In this document: one piece after another, positions 24,843 through 34,300 of the stretch
Layout: each line of letters opens with the position of its first letter
How positions within the stretch are numbered: position 1 is the first letter of the stretch
Assembly (NCBI GenBank): GCA_023230855.1
Contig: JALNWQ010000004.1
Location: forward strand, 62,001-126,000
Length of the DNA stretch: 64,000 nt
Origin: Solirubrobacteraceae bacterium
GTDB lineage: Bacteria > Actinomycetota > Thermoleophilia > Solirubrobacterales > Solirubrobacteraceae
Direction: 5' to 3'
Notes under the pieces: generated by a model
What the model was told of the DNA's origin: nothing
Seen by the model: the letters and a program-made list of their open reading frames with translations, nothing else
Databases searched by the model: none
Translations under genes and position numbers: made by a program

Positions 24843-25532
24843 GTGAGGGCGACCCACGACGCGTTCGGCCGCAGGACCGACGACGCGGCCGACGCGCGCC
24901 CGACGTCGCACGGTGAGGTCGGGCCGGCGCCGACGTCGACGCCGGGTCGCCGCGCCCGCGGGCGCGCGCTCGGCGGGTGGCTCCAGGTCGTGCTCGTCGT
25001 CGCCGGCACGGGCGGTGCGTACGCCACGATGCGCGCGGCGGCCGCCGCCGGGCCCGACCAGATCCAGGCGATCACGTTCGCGTTGCAGCGCGACCCGTTC
25101 GGTCCCCGGTCGCTCGTGACCGAGGGCCCGTTGCGGGACGCCCTGCACCGGATCGACGGCGCGCGTCGCGGCGACGAGGTCGTGGCGTCGGTCAGCGCGT
25201 CGCCCGACCGGGTGACCGCGACGGTCGTCGACCCCCGCGATCGGGAGCGGTGGATCTCCGTCGACGTGACCGGCGAGGTCCGCGTCATGGCCCCCCGGAC
25301 CGGGCGCCGGCAGCCGACCACCGGCGTCGACCCGACGCGCTTGGACGTCGCGGGGGCGACGGCCGCGCTCCGCCGCCACCATGCGTCGCTGCGGCCCCAC
25401 GCCCACGATCCCCGCATCTCGCTGCTCACCGACTCCGACGGCGGCGCGCCGCGCGGGTGGCAGCTCAGCGTCGAGGGCGTCGCGACCGACGACCGCTATC
25501 GCCGCGTCGACCTGGACGGCGGTGCGCTGTGA
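24843..25532 (+). CDS. single-pass membrane protein of unknown function
   Basis: 229 residues from GTG 24843, with TACACT 7 nt upstream (leaderless style); a longer frame from 24723 is less likely because it would cover the direct repeats. One N-terminal membrane helix (GWLQVVLVVAGTGGAYATM) after a 40-residue polar leader, then an extracytoplasmic domain of about 165 residues with the strands VVASVSASPDRVTATVVDP and WQLSVEGVA. I do not recognise the family. It forms a two-gene operon with the following membrane protein (4-nt GTGA overlap). Confidence 0.65.
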   Translation: MRATHDAFGRRTDDAADARPTSHGEVGPAPTSTPGRRARGRALGGWLQVVLVVAGTGGAYATMRAAAAAGPDQIQAITFALQRDPFGPRSLVTEGPLRDALHRIDGARRGDEVVASVSASPDRVTATVVDPRDRERWISVDVTGEVRVMAPRTGRRQPTTGVDPTRLDVAGATAALRRHHASLRPHAHDPRISLLTDSDGGAPRGWQLSVEGVATDDRYRRVDLDGGAL

Positions 25533-26353
25533 GCGGTCCGACGCCGACCGGGGGCGATCGCGTGGGTCGGACGTCCGTGCGGTCCGTCGCGGGTGGGGCG
25601 TCGCCACGGCCGGCCGCGGACGGTCCGATCGAGGCCTCCGCGCAGGCGATCGCGGACGATCCGGGCGGAGCCTCGGCCCGGGCGATCGCCACCGGCCTGG
25701 TCGGGGTCGCGCTCATCGTCGTCGCGACCTGCCTCGTCGGTTGGGGCGCGTTCCAGGTGGCGCGGGGCCCGTCGGAGTGCGGGGACGGCGTCGCCTGCCC
25801 GCCCGGGTTCGTTCCCGGCCTGCTCGGCCTCATCGCCGGCTTCGCCGTGGTCGCGCCGCTCGGCATGGCGCTCGCGCACCGCACGGTGCGTCGCGCGATC
25901 GCCACCGGCGTGACGCTCGTGCTGCTGTCGGCGGCGGCCGGCGTGCTCGTCGCCCGGTTCGGGACCGACCCGATGACCGACGCGACCCTGGCGACGTGGA
26001 TCGCCGCCGGGCTGCTCATCGCCCCGGCGCTGCCGGCGGCGCTCGTCGCGCTCGCGCCGCCCGGCGCGTCCGAGATCGCGTCCGCCGGCGCGTTGGATCC
26101 CGGGTCCTTCGAGCGCCTTCGGAAGGCGGCGTCCGCATCCGCCACCCCCGACCCGTCGACGCCGGCGGCGAGCCTCGACACACTTCACGCGCAGCTCATG
26201 CGTGGCCTGGCGAGCGGCCGGATCGGCCGCGACGACATGGACGCCGCCGAGCTCCGCATCCTCGAGCTGCTCGAGCTGCACGCCGGCGGGATCATCGACG
26301 ACGACGCGCTGCGCACCGCGATCGCCGCGCTGCGCCGCGACACGGCGACCTGA
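25529..26353 (+). CDS. four-helix membrane protein with SHOCT-like C-terminus
   Basis: 274 residues, GTG at 25529 inside the stop of the preceding gene. Four helices: GVALIVVATCLVGWGAF, LLGLIAGFAVVAPLGMA, GVTLVLLSAAAGVLVA and WIAAGLLIAPALPAALVAL. Between helices 1 and 2 a short loop has two Cys (ECGDGVACPPG). The soluble C-terminus (LDTLHAQLMRGLASGRIGRD ... ELLELHAGGIIDDDALRTAI) resembles a SHOCT oligomerisation motif. Function unknown; probably works with the single-pass protein encoded just before it. Confidence 0.65.
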   Translation: MSGPTPTGGDRVGRTSVRSVAGGASPRPAADGPIEASAQAIADDPGGASARAIATGLVGVALIVVATCLVGWGAFQVARGPSECGDGVACPPGFVPGLLGLIAGFAVVAPLGMALAHRTVRRAIATGVTLVLLSAAAGVLVARFGTDPMTDATLATWIAAGLLIAPALPAALVALAPPGASEIASAGALDPGSFERLRKAASASATPDPSTPAASLDTLHAQLMRGLASGRIGRDDMDAAELRILELLELHAGGIIDDDALRTAIAALRRDTAT

Positions 26354-26453
26354 TCGGGGCGGGTCGCGGGTCGACCAGGCGGCTGGCGGGGTGGCGGCAG
26401 GATGCGGGCGCGGTGTCGGCCGGGTGGCGCGGTGGCGCGGGAGCGTGCAGCGG

Positions 26454-26508
26454 GGGGTGGCGGCAGAACAAGACGCCCCACGTCCCCAACCGCCACCACC
26501 CCCGCCGG
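26454..26508. repeat. 55-bp dispersed repeat, copy A
   Basis: Starts GGGGTGGCGG and ends CCGCCACCACCCCCGCCGG; 48 of 55 positions match copy B at 38280-38334 in the same orientation. The ends are complementary apart from a 3-nt bulge, so the element can fold. A 13-bp partial copy (GGGGTGGCGGCAG) lies at 26388-26400. It sits in the gap after the membrane operon, before the convergent thioesterase stop. Confidence 0.7.
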
Positions 26509-26570
26509 TCACCCGCGCCCGGACCACCTCGCCCGCACCTCCGGCGAGACCGGCCGCCGCGTCGAGCGGC

Positions 26571-27443
26571 CTACGCCGGCAGCTCGCGGACCAAGAGCGA
26601 CTGCAGCCCCGCGCCGACCGGACCGTGGGCGTCGAGGATCGTCGTCGTCGCGTGCGCGCCCTCGCCGGGGCGGGTGTCGGTGCGGGAGTCCAGGCCGATC
26701 CACGGACCGACCGGGTCGCGGTACAGGGCGACGACGAGGTCGCAGTTGATCGCCGGCCAGCGGTGCGGCGGGTTGGAGATGCTCACCCCGCTGCCGGCGT
26801 CCGCGACGATCACCGCCCGCTGCCACGGCGACATCGGCTCGCCGGCCACCAGGTCCTGGTCGGTGCGGGCCCACGCGAGGCCCGGCCCCATCGCGCTGAA
26901 GCCGCCCTTCGCGAACCGCCAGTCGACCGCTCCCACGAACCCGTCGTTGCGAAACCCCGCCATGTCGACGTGCGGCGTCCGGTCGGGCAGGTCGGCGGGC
27001 TCGACCTCGGCGACGTCGACGCCGCCCCGCCCGCCGGCGGGGGCCCGTCCGGTCGTGGCCGGGTCGAGGCCCGCGGCGGGATCGTCGCCGACGGGGCGGC
27101 CGTGCCCGGTCCCGGGCGTCGTCTCCGGCACCCGTGCGACGCGCCAGCCGCGGGCGGCGACGACCGGGCGACCGTTCGCCTCGGCGACCGCCTCGACGAG
27201 CTCGACCGCGCGACCGGGACGGAGGATCGTGGTGGTGACGCGGAGCGGCGCGATCGGCACCGGACCGAGCAGGTCGATCGCCACCCGGGCCAACCGTCGT
27301 CCGTCGCCGCCCGCCGCCGTCTCCAACGCCCGCGTCAGCAACGCCGACGGCGGACCACCGTGCTGCGCGTCGGGGCTCCACGGGCCGGCGGTGTCCGCCG
27401 TGCTCGCGAACGTCGACTCGTCGATCGGCTCGTAGAACGCCAT
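26571..27443 (-). CDS. acyl-CoA thioesterase-like double hot-dog protein
   Basis: 290 residues from ATG 27443, GAGG upstream. Beginning MAFYEPIDESTFASTADTAG and QHGGPPSALLTRALE is typical of the TesB-like acyl-CoA thioesterases of actinobacteria, in which two hot-dog domains lie in one chain; the second starts near PDRTPHVDMAGF and contains ISNPPHRWPAINCDLVVAL and GPWIGLDSRTDTRPGEG. It should hydrolyse acyl-CoA in the cytoplasm. The linker is rich in Pro/Gly/Asp and unusually long. On the same strand as the P450 upstream, with a 208-bp gap. Confidence 0.8.
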   Translation of the reverse strand: MAFYEPIDESTFASTADTAGPWSPDAQHGGPPSALLTRALETAAGGDGRRLARVAIDLLGPVPIAPLRVTTTILRPGRAVELVEAVAEANGRPVVAARGWRVARVPETTPGTGHGRPVGDDPAAGLDPATTGRAPAGGRGGVDVAEVEPADLPDRTPHVDMAGFRNDGFVGAVDWRFAKGGFSAMGPGLAWARTDQDLVAGEPMSPWQRAVIVADAGSGVSISNPPHRWPAINCDLVVALYRDPVGPWIGLDSRTDTRPGEGAHATTTILDAHGPVGAGLQSLLVRELPA

Positions 27444-27651
27444 GTGCACATCCTCGCGTACCGCAGCACCGGCCCCGGTACGCCGCGGGCGTTCGCGCGG
27501 GACCGGCGCCGACGTGACCGGGGCGCCGAACGGGGCAGGCGGGTGGACCACCAACACGACCGCCCACGTCCTCGACCGGGCCCATCCCCGACCGGAGCGC
27601 GGCCCCACCGCACGCCCCACCCGGACGTCACGCCGGTCCGGGTCGTCACCC

Positions 27652-29298
27652 TCAGGCCACGTCGATCGTCCCCGCCCCGACCGCGCCCTCCTCGCCGACC
27701 GGCCGACGTCGCGGACCACGCCACCGCCGGCGGGCCTTCATCCAGATCGGGGCGTTGGGGCCCCCGGTGAACGTGATGTCGCGCGACGGGGTCTCCTGCG
27801 CGACCGGCTCGATCGCGTAGCGCTGCACCGTCATCGCGACGATGACCGCCGCCTCGAGGTTCGAGAACCCCTGCGCGACGCACATCCGCTTGCCGGCGCC
27901 GAACGGCATCGCCGCCTGCTTGTGGTGCTGCCTGGCGCGGTCGCCGAGGAACCGCTCCGGATCGAACCGCTCGGGGTCCTCCCACACGTCGCCGTTGTGG
28001 TTGATCCCGTGGATGTAGATCATGACCTTCGATCCGGCCGGGATCTCGATCCCGTCGACGACGTCGTCCTCGACGGCCTGGCGTGCGACCGCGAGGATCG
28101 GCGCGTAGCAGCGCATCGCCTCCTGCAGCACCGCCCGCAGGTACGGCATCGCGTCGATGTCGGCGGCGGTCGGGGCGCGCCCGTCCAGTGTCTCGTCGAC
28201 CTCGTCGCGCAGCCGCCGCAGGACGTCGGGGTGGTCGCCGAGGAGCTTCCACGTCCACGCCAGGCCGGACGCGGTCGTCTCGTGGCCCGCGCCGAGCAGG
28301 GTGACGAGCTCGTCGCGCAGCTGCAGGTCGGTGAGGCGCTCGCCGGTCTCGGGATCCTCGGCGTCGCGCAGCAGTCCCAGGACGCTGTCGCGGGGGATCG
28401 TCGGGTCGTCGCGGTGCTCGCGGATGAGTCGATCGACGAACCGCTCGATGTCGCGCAGACCGCCGAACGCGCGCGGCATGACGAACCGCACCCCGGCCCG
28501 GATGAGGTCGATCGCCAGGCGCGGGTTCTCGGGACGGTCGCGCCACGGCCCGGCCTTCCACAGCAGCGACGCGAGCCGCTCGTTCCAGACCGGGAACCCC
28601 GTCATGTGGACGACGCCGAACTTCGGCAGCAGCGCCGCGAACGCGTCGCGCAGCCGGCGCGCGTCCTGCAGGTCGACGGCGACGCCGAGCATCGTGCGGG
28701 TGACGACGTCCATCGTCACGAGGTTCATCTCGTCGGCGACGTCGATCCGCTCGCCGGCGTCGACGCGGGCCTGCCAGCGGTCGAGCATCTCCTCGGTCGC
28801 GCGGGCGATCGCCGGGGCGAACCGGTCGACGTGCCGCTTGGCGAACACCGGCTGCACGGTGCGCCGGATCGGCCGCCACGACGCCTCGTCGCGGTTGGTG
28901 ACGAGGCCGCGGCCCAGCCCGACGCCGAGCAGGTCGTAGTCGTCGCCCTTGACGTAGTTGTCGCCGTGGGTGACGAGCACGTGGCGGGCCTGCTCCGGGT
29001 CGCGGATGACGACGACCTTCGTGATCGGCGCCCGTGCGACGACCATGTCGCCGCTGGCCCCGGGCAGCGCGGCGATCGCGTCGAACGGGTCGGTGCGGAA
29101 CCCGTCGGCGACGATCCCCAGCGCGTGGCGCCACGCGCCCAGCGACGACACGTCGGTGCGGTGCCAGCCGAGCGGGGCCGGGATCCGACCACGCCGCCGG
29201 TCGCGGGCGTCGAGCGGCCGCGCCGGTGCGTCGTGCCCGTAGGGGCAGCCGCCGGTGACGGGCTCGTCGGTGGTCTCGGGATGCAGGGTGGTGGCCAT
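27652..29298 (-). CDS. cytochrome P450
   Basis: 548 residues. Complete P450 signatures: I-helix AGHETT (337-342), ExxR at Glu393-Arg396, PERF at 447-450 and heme loop FGAGKRMCVAQGF with axial Cys473. The residue two after Cys is Ala instead of the common Gly. The layout resembles the bacterial CYP102/CYP110-type heme domains acting on fatty acids or terpenoids; no reductase is fused. The N-terminus has no membrane anchor. Two palindromic operators lie directly upstream; no TetR gene is adjacent. Redox partner not in the immediate neighbourhood. Confidence 0.95.
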   Translation of the reverse strand: MATTLHPETTDEPVTGGCPYGHDAPARPLDARDRRRGRIPAPLGWHRTDVSSLGAWRHALGIVADGFRTDPFDAIAALPGASGDMVVARAPITKVVVIRDPEQARHVLVTHGDNYVKGDDYDLLGVGLGRGLVTNRDEASWRPIRRTVQPVFAKRHVDRFAPAIARATEEMLDRWQARVDAGERIDVADEMNLVTMDVVTRTMLGVAVDLQDARRLRDAFAALLPKFGVVHMTGFPVWNERLASLLWKAGPWRDRPENPRLAIDLIRAGVRFVMPRAFGGLRDIERFVDRLIREHRDDPTIPRDSVLGLLRDAEDPETGERLTDLQLRDELVTLLGAGHETTASGLAWTWKLLGDHPDVLRRLRDEVDETLDGRAPTAADIDAMPYLRAVLQEAMRCYAPILAVARQAVEDDVVDGIEIPAGSKVMIYIHGINHNGDVWEDPERFDPERFLGDRARQHHKQAAMPFGAGKRMCVAQGFSNLEAAVIVAMTVQRYAIEPVAQETPSRDITFTGGPNAPIWMKARRRWRGPRRRPVGEEGAVGAGTIDVA

Positions 29299-29313
29299 GG
29301 CGGTCCTCGACTC

Positions 29314-29329
29314 CCTACGGATCCGTAGG
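29314..29329. promoter_or_regulatory. P450 operator 1
   Basis: CCTACGGATCCGTAGG, a perfect 16-bp palindrome 15 nt upstream of the P450 start. Confidence 0.8.
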
Positions 29330-29337
29330 AACTCTCA

Positions 29338-29351
29338 CTACGGAACCGTAG
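29338..29351. promoter_or_regulatory. P450 operator 2
   Basis: CTACGG-AA-CCGTAG, same half-sites as operator 1, centres 23 bp apart. The pair fits cooperative binding of two TetR dimers. Confidence 0.75.
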
Positions 29352-29462
29352 GGAATCGCGACCGAAACGGCAACCACCTCCCCCCGAACGTCCGGGCACC
29401 GCGGGGGGCGGACCCGGGTCGCACCGGCCGCGGCGCCCCTGCCCGTCGGGTGGGCGCGGCGC

Positions 29463-29483
29463 TGAAGCCGCGCTACGGCTTCA
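29463..29483 (-). terminator. stem-loop containing the lipoprotein stop codon
   Basis: TGAAGCCG/CGGCTTCA 8-bp stem with a 5-nt loop; the loop holds the TAG stop of the lipoprotein gene. Confidence 0.45.
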
Positions 29484-29943
29484 TCGCCGGCACGAGCTTC
29501 GCCGCGATCGCCACGCCGGCCGCGTCGTCGGCGGCGTCCGTCACGTCGACCTGGAGCAGCGTGCGGTCCTTGATGACGATGCCCTGCGGGTTGATCGTCA
29601 CGCACGCCCACCCGACGTCGCCGGCGCTCACGTCGGTCCGCTCGCCCTTGCAGTTCTCCTTGGCGCCGTCCGCGTACTGCTTCGGGTCGATGGCGATGTC
29701 GATCCGGTTGAGCGCCACCCGCGGGCCCTCGGCGCCCGACGGCGGGGCGAAGGTGCAGCCGCCCTCGCCGGCCGCCACCTCCTCCAGCGTCGCGCCGGTC
29801 GCGGCGTTGACGTCGCCCAGGTCGAGGTAGCGGCAGTCGCCGGACCCGCCGGCGGTCGTGGCCGTCGTGGTCGTCTCGTCGTCGGACCCGCACGCGGCGA
29901 GGGTCAGGGCGAGTGGGACGAGGAGCAGGGCGACGCGGCGCAT
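29473..29943 (-). CDS. small lipoprotein of unknown function
   Basis: 156 residues from ATG 29943. The signal peptide RRVALLLVPLALTLAAC ends in a good lipobox (LAAC), so the mature protein is lipid-anchored on the outer face of the membrane. After a Thr-rich linker (ETTTTATTAGG) come four cysteines in a compact domain (DCRYLDLGDVN, GGCTFAPPSG, ENCKG, WACVTINPQG) that look like two disulfides. It resembles the DUF3558 group of actinobacterial lipoproteins in style, but I cannot confirm membership. Divergent from the B12 riboswitch. Confidence 0.75.
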   Translation of the reverse strand: MRRVALLLVPLALTLAACGSDDETTTTATTAGGSGDCRYLDLGDVNAATGATLEEVAAGEGGCTFAPPSGAEGPRVALNRIDIAIDPKQYADGAKENCKGERTDVSAGDVGWACVTINPQGIVIKDRTLLQVDVTDAADDAAGVAIAAKLVPAMKP

Positions 29944-30157
29944 GGTGGGACCTCGGAGTCGGAGGGGCGGGGCGGGCGGTCGGCCCGGGCGGCGGAATCC
30001 TCCCACGGAGGCCGGAGCCCGCCCGCCACCCCGGCGGGGGACCGTGACCACCCGAGGCGACCCGGAGCCCGCGAGGCCCGCCCCCGTGCGTGAACGTCGG
30101 ACGGGCGCCGACCGGCCACGGCAAGGTCCGCGCCGACGTCGAGGCCGGACCGCTGGC

Positions 30158-30163
30158 TATGCT
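30158..30163 (+). promoter_or_regulatory. -10 box of the cobalamin-controlled cbtBA operon
   Basis: TATGCT just upstream of the riboswitch aptamer; no clear -35. Confidence 0.45.
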
Positions 30164-30171
30164 CCGCCGAC

Positions 30172-30279
30172 CTGCAGGGTGGACGCGAGGAAGCCGGTGA
30201 GAGTCCGGCGCGGTCGCGCCACTGTGATCGGGTCGTCGGCGACGACGACCCGCGAGCCAGAGACTCGGCCACCCTGCTC
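30172..30279 (+). promoter_or_regulatory. cobalamin (B12) riboswitch
   Basis: The P1 helix pairs 30174-30182 (GCAGGGTGG) with 30269-30277 (CCACCCTGC). Inside are the conserved GCCGGTGAGAGTCCGGC, the GCGCCACTGT core and the B12 box AGCCAGAGACTCGGCCA (30255-30271). A CGGGA/TCCCG hairpin (30289-30305) next to the AGGAGG ribosome-binding site at 30305-30310 suggests translational control of cbtB. Confidence 0.93.
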
Positions 30280-30314
30280 ACCACAACCGGGACGCGTGAT
30301 CCCGAGGAGGCCCG

Positions 30315-30533
30315 ATGAGCAGCACCACCCCGACCGTCGACGTCGAGCGGACGCCCGTTCCGCCCGTGTCGCTCCGCGAGATCCTCCCCTACTGGGTCTT
30401 CGCCGGCGTCGTCCTGATGTTCGGCATCTACTTCGTCGGGGCGGAGGAGGGCGCGACCGCCGTCTTCTCCGGCTCGGCGGTGCACGAGCTCGTGCACGAC
30501 GCCCGGCACCTCCTCGGCTTTCCCTGCCACTAG
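30315..30533 (+). CDS. cbtB: cobalt transporter subunit CbtB
   Basis: 72 residues with one membrane helix (WVFAGVVLMFGIYFVGAEEG) and a histidine-rich C-terminus (HELVHDARHLLGFPCH) that should bind cobalt. AGGAGG lies 4 nt before the ATG. CbtB pairs with CbtA in B12-regulated cobalt uptake; both follow the riboswitch, so cobalt import is shut off when cobalamin is plentiful. The length and HExxHDxRH pattern match the family. Confidence 0.92.
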   Translation: MSSTTPTVDVERTPVPPVSLREILPYWVFAGVVLMFGIYFVGAEEGATAVFSGSAVHELVHDARHLLGFPCH

Positions 30534-30566
30534 GGCTCGCCGAGCCGCTCCGGGAGGACCACTCCA

Positions 30567-31325
30567 ATGATGCGCACCCTGCTCGTGCGCGGGATGCTCG
30601 TCGGCCTCGTCGCCGGCGTCCTCGCGTTCCTCTGGGCCCACTTCGTCGGTGAGCACCCCGTCCGTGCGGCGATCGCCGTCGAGGAGGCCGCCGCACCCCC
30701 GCCCGTCCCCGGCGGGCCCGTGGAGGAGGAGGTCGTCGGCCGTGGCACGCAGGAGGGGCTCGGCCTGCTCCTCGGGACGACGATCTTCGCCGTCGCGATC
30801 GGCGGCTTCGTCGCGCTCGTCCTGGCGATCGTCCAAGGCCGCGCGTCGACCCTGCGCGTCCGAGCGACCGTCGCCGCCGTCTGCGGTCTCGGGTTCCTCG
30901 CCACCGTGATCGTGCCGTTCACGAAGTACCCGGCCAACCCACCCGCCGTCGGCTCCGGCGACACGATCGACGAACGGACGGGGTGGTTCTTCGTCCTCGT
31001 CATCATCGCGCTCGTCGGCGTCGTCGCCGCCGTGCGACTCGGCCGCCAGCTCCACGCGCGGTGGGGCGCCGGCAACGCGATCTTCGCCGCCGGGGTCCTG
31101 TTCGTCCTGCTGATGGCCGTGGCGCACGTCGCGTTGCCGAACGAGAACGAGGTCCGGGCCGGCTTCCCACCGCAGATCCTGTGGGACTTCCGCCTGGCGA
31201 ACCTCGGCACGCAGGCGATCGTCTGGACGACGGTCGCGTTCGGGTTCGGCATCGCCGCCGAGCACGCCGTCGAGGGTCGCCCCCTCCGCCCCCGCGCCCG
31301 TCCGCTCCCCCAGACGGTCGCCTGA
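30567..31325 (+). CDS. cbtA: cobalt transporter CbtA
   Basis: 252 residues, start 33 nt after cbtB. Five or six predicted helices, e.g. LLVRGMLVGLVAGVLAFLWA, GLLLGTTIFAVAIGGFVALV, and VLFVLLMAVAHVALP. The first helix with the HFVGEHPV motif, the second-loop FTKYPANPPAVG and the C-terminal QILWDFRLANLGTQAIVW are typical of CbtA. It is the membrane channel of the CbtAB system importing Co2+ for cobalamin synthesis. Converges on lhr. Confidence 0.9.
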   Translation: MMRTLLVRGMLVGLVAGVLAFLWAHFVGEHPVRAAIAVEEAAAPPPVPGGPVEEEVVGRGTQEGLGLLLGTTIFAVAIGGFVALVLAIVQGRASTLRVRATVAAVCGLGFLATVIVPFTKYPANPPAVGSGDTIDERTGWFFVLVIIALVGVVAAVRLGRQLHARWGAGNAIFAAGVLFVLLMAVAHVALPNENEVRAGFPPQILWDFRLANLGTQAIVWTTVAFGFGIAAEHAVEGRPLRPRARPLPQTVA

Positions 31326-31368
31326 CGACCGGGTCCCTGCACGGATCTCGTGCGGCGCGGGGCGCGGA

Positions 31369-31380
31369 GCGACCGGTCGC
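31369..31380. terminator. palindrome in cbtA/lhr convergent gap
   Basis: GCGACCGGTCGC, perfect 12 bp, between cbtA and lhr; a weak terminator candidate. Confidence 0.3.
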
Positions 31381-31390
31381 CGACCGGCGG

Positions 31391-34300
31391 CTACCGCCGC
31401 ACGACCCACTTCGCGGGCATCGGGCGGAAGCCGGCGGGCTCGAGCAGCGGCTCGAGGGGGTGGCCGAGGACGTCGACGCCGTCGATCCGCTCCAGCGCCA
31501 GGCCCTTGCGGGGGTCGACGCCGGCGCGGCCGTCGACGACCGCCGCGACGAGGCCCGCCAGCGCCGGCGCGATCCGCTCGTCGTCGTAGTCGACGAGCAC
31601 CTGCACGCCCTTGCCGGAGCGCTCGACGTAGAGCACCGGGTCGGGGCCGACGAGCACGACCTTCGCGCCGTGCGCGCGTTGGGGGGCGGGGTCCTTGGCG
31701 TCGGCGGGGCGGCCCGTCGCGGCGCCGGCCGCGCCGGGCGCCGGGGTCGGCCACGGCAGCAGCGTGCCGTACGGCTGCGCCGGATCCGCGGCGTCGACGA
31801 GGACGACCGGCAGCGGCTGACCGGTCGCGGTGGTCGCCGGTCCCGGCGGATCGATCGCGTGGCCGCGCAGCCGCTCGACCGCCCCGGGGATCGCGAACTG
31901 CGCACCGCCGAGACCCTCGACGAAGTACCCGCGCCGACAGACGCCCAGGGTCTCGAGCGCCCCGAAGCTGTCGTAGAGCGTCGAGAACCCGCCGGGGATC
32001 CGCTCGGCGCGAACGTGCTCGCGGGTGACGATGCCGTGGCGCTCCAGGAGCAGCTCGGCGACGGTGCGTCGGCGCAGGCCGGGGTCGGACGCGATGCCGG
32101 GCGGGCCGAACAGCGGTGCCGTGAGCGAGAACCGTCCCTGCGTCGTCCCGGCGGCGGCCGGGCCGGACGGTCGGGGACCGAACCGCCTCCGTCGCGCCGA
32201 CGACGCCCGCGCGGCCCGCGCCGCGCCGGTGCGGGTGGCGGCGGCCGAGCGTCCCTGCCGCAGCGGCGCGAACACGTCGCACGTCACCTCGCCCGACCAC
32301 ACGAGGTCCCACAGCGCCTCGCGGACCGCGTCCGGCGGCCAGGCCGGCAGCGCCTCGAGCAGCTCCGCGAAGAACATCGGTCGGGCGGCGAGCGCCTCCC
32401 GGACCGCGGCGTGGATCGGGGCGCCGGCGGCGCCCTCCCCGCCGGATGGTCCCGGGCCCACGGGGTCGGACGCGGTCGCGTCGGACGCGTCGCGCCGTCC
32501 GGTCGGTGGGCGATCGGGCGGCCGGGCGACGGTCGTGCGTCCCGGCGCGCCCGGTCCACCCGACCGCGCCTCCAGGCCGACGGCGCCGACCGGCGGGCCG
32601 ATCGCGGGGGCGTCGTCGCGGAAGTACAGCGCGACCCGGCCCGACGAGCGTCCGAGCGATCCGGCGCCGACCCACACGACCTCGCCGGACGCGCACAGCG
32701 CGTCGAGCCACGCCGGCGAGTACGAGCCGACCCGTCGCGGCAGCACGTCGGACTCCCACAGCGACACCGGCAGCGCCAGGCCCTGCAGCGGGACGAGGAC
32801 CTCGCGCAGCCGGTCGGGGACGACCGCCGGGTCCAGCCACCTCCGCGCGCCGCGGTCGATCCCCTGCCACGCGAGCGCGAAGGGCACGAGCGCACGCGGG
32901 TCGGCCGGCTCGATCTCCTGGCGCAGCACCGCCAACGACATCCGCCGCAGCCGACGCAGCACCTCGGGGTCGCACCACTCCGTCTCGGTCCCGCCTGGGC
33001 GGATCTCGCCCCGGACGAGCTCCTCCTCCCGCAGCAGCTCGCGCAGGACAGGGGTGGCGTCGACCCCGTACCGCTCGCGCAGCGCCCGGCCGACGAACGG
33101 CCCGCGGGTGGCGGCGTAGCGCCGCACGAGCCGCCGTAGCGGATCGTCGACGTCGGCGAGGAACGCGTCCGGCAGCCCGCCGGGCGGCACCGCGCCCAGC
33201 GCGTCGCGGAACAGGCCGGCGTCGTCGGCGGCGATCCACCGCTCCCCGGTCCCGATCCGCATCCGCACCGCCCGCCGTTGCGCGGCGAGCGCCTGCAGCA
33301 GCGCCTCGGCCCGCGCCAGCGCGTCCGCGCCGGGCGGCTCGTCCTCGGCGATCGTCGCCTCCCGCCCCGGCACCGCGACCCGCCGGGCGACCTCCTCCAG
33401 CGTCAGGTCGCCCACCCGGCGCAGCACCTCGGCCAGCGCGTCGGCCGACGCCGCCCGCGTGCGCGGCGAGCGGTGCTGCAGATCCGCCTCGAGCTGCTGC
33501 AGCGCGCCCTCGTCGAGGAGCTCGCGCAGCTCGTCCTGGCCGAGCAGCTCGCGGAGCAGGTCGCGATCGAGCGACAGGGCCGCCGCGCGCCGCTCGGCGT
33601 TCGGCGCGTCGCCCTCGTACATGTAGGTGGCGACGTAGTCGAAGAGCAACGACGACGCCATCGGCGACGCGGTCGGGGTCTCGACCTCGACGATCGACAC
33701 CTCGCGCCCCTCGATCGCGCGCAGCAATCCGATGAGCCCGGGCACGTCGAGCACGTCGCGCAGGCACTCGCGGTACGTCTCGAGGATCACCGGGAAGTCG
33801 CGGTACCGCTCGGCGACCTGCAACAGCGACTGGGCCTTGAGCCGCTGCTGCCACAGCGGGGTGCGCCGTCCCGGCTGCGCGCGGGGGATGAGCAGCGCCC
33901 GGCCGGCGTTCTCGCGGAACCGGGCCCCGAACAGCGCGCTCGTGCCGAGCTCGGACACGATGAGGTCCTCGACCTCGTCAGCCTCGAGCGCGATGAGGTC
34001 GGCGGAGGGGGCGCCGTCGTCCCCGTCCGCGTCGGGCAGGTGGACGATGATCCCGTCGTCGGACCAGATCGCGTCCGCCTCCAGGCCGTGCTCGTCGCGG
34101 ATCCGGCGGCTGATCGCCAGGCCCCACGCGGCGTGCACGCGCCCGCCGAACGGCGACAGGACGCACAGCCGCCAGTCGCCGATCTCGTCGCGGAACCGCT
34201 CGACGACGATCGCCCGGTCGGACGGGATGACCCGGGTGGCCTCCTGCTGCTCGCGGAGGAACTCCAGCAGGTTCGTGGCGGCGCGCCGGTCGAGGTCGTA

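Noticed and set aside
29904..33854. 1316-residue minus-strand frame overlapping Lhr, CbtA and the lipoprotein
   Set aside because: Other-frame shadow; runs across the cobalamin riboswitch and three real genes.
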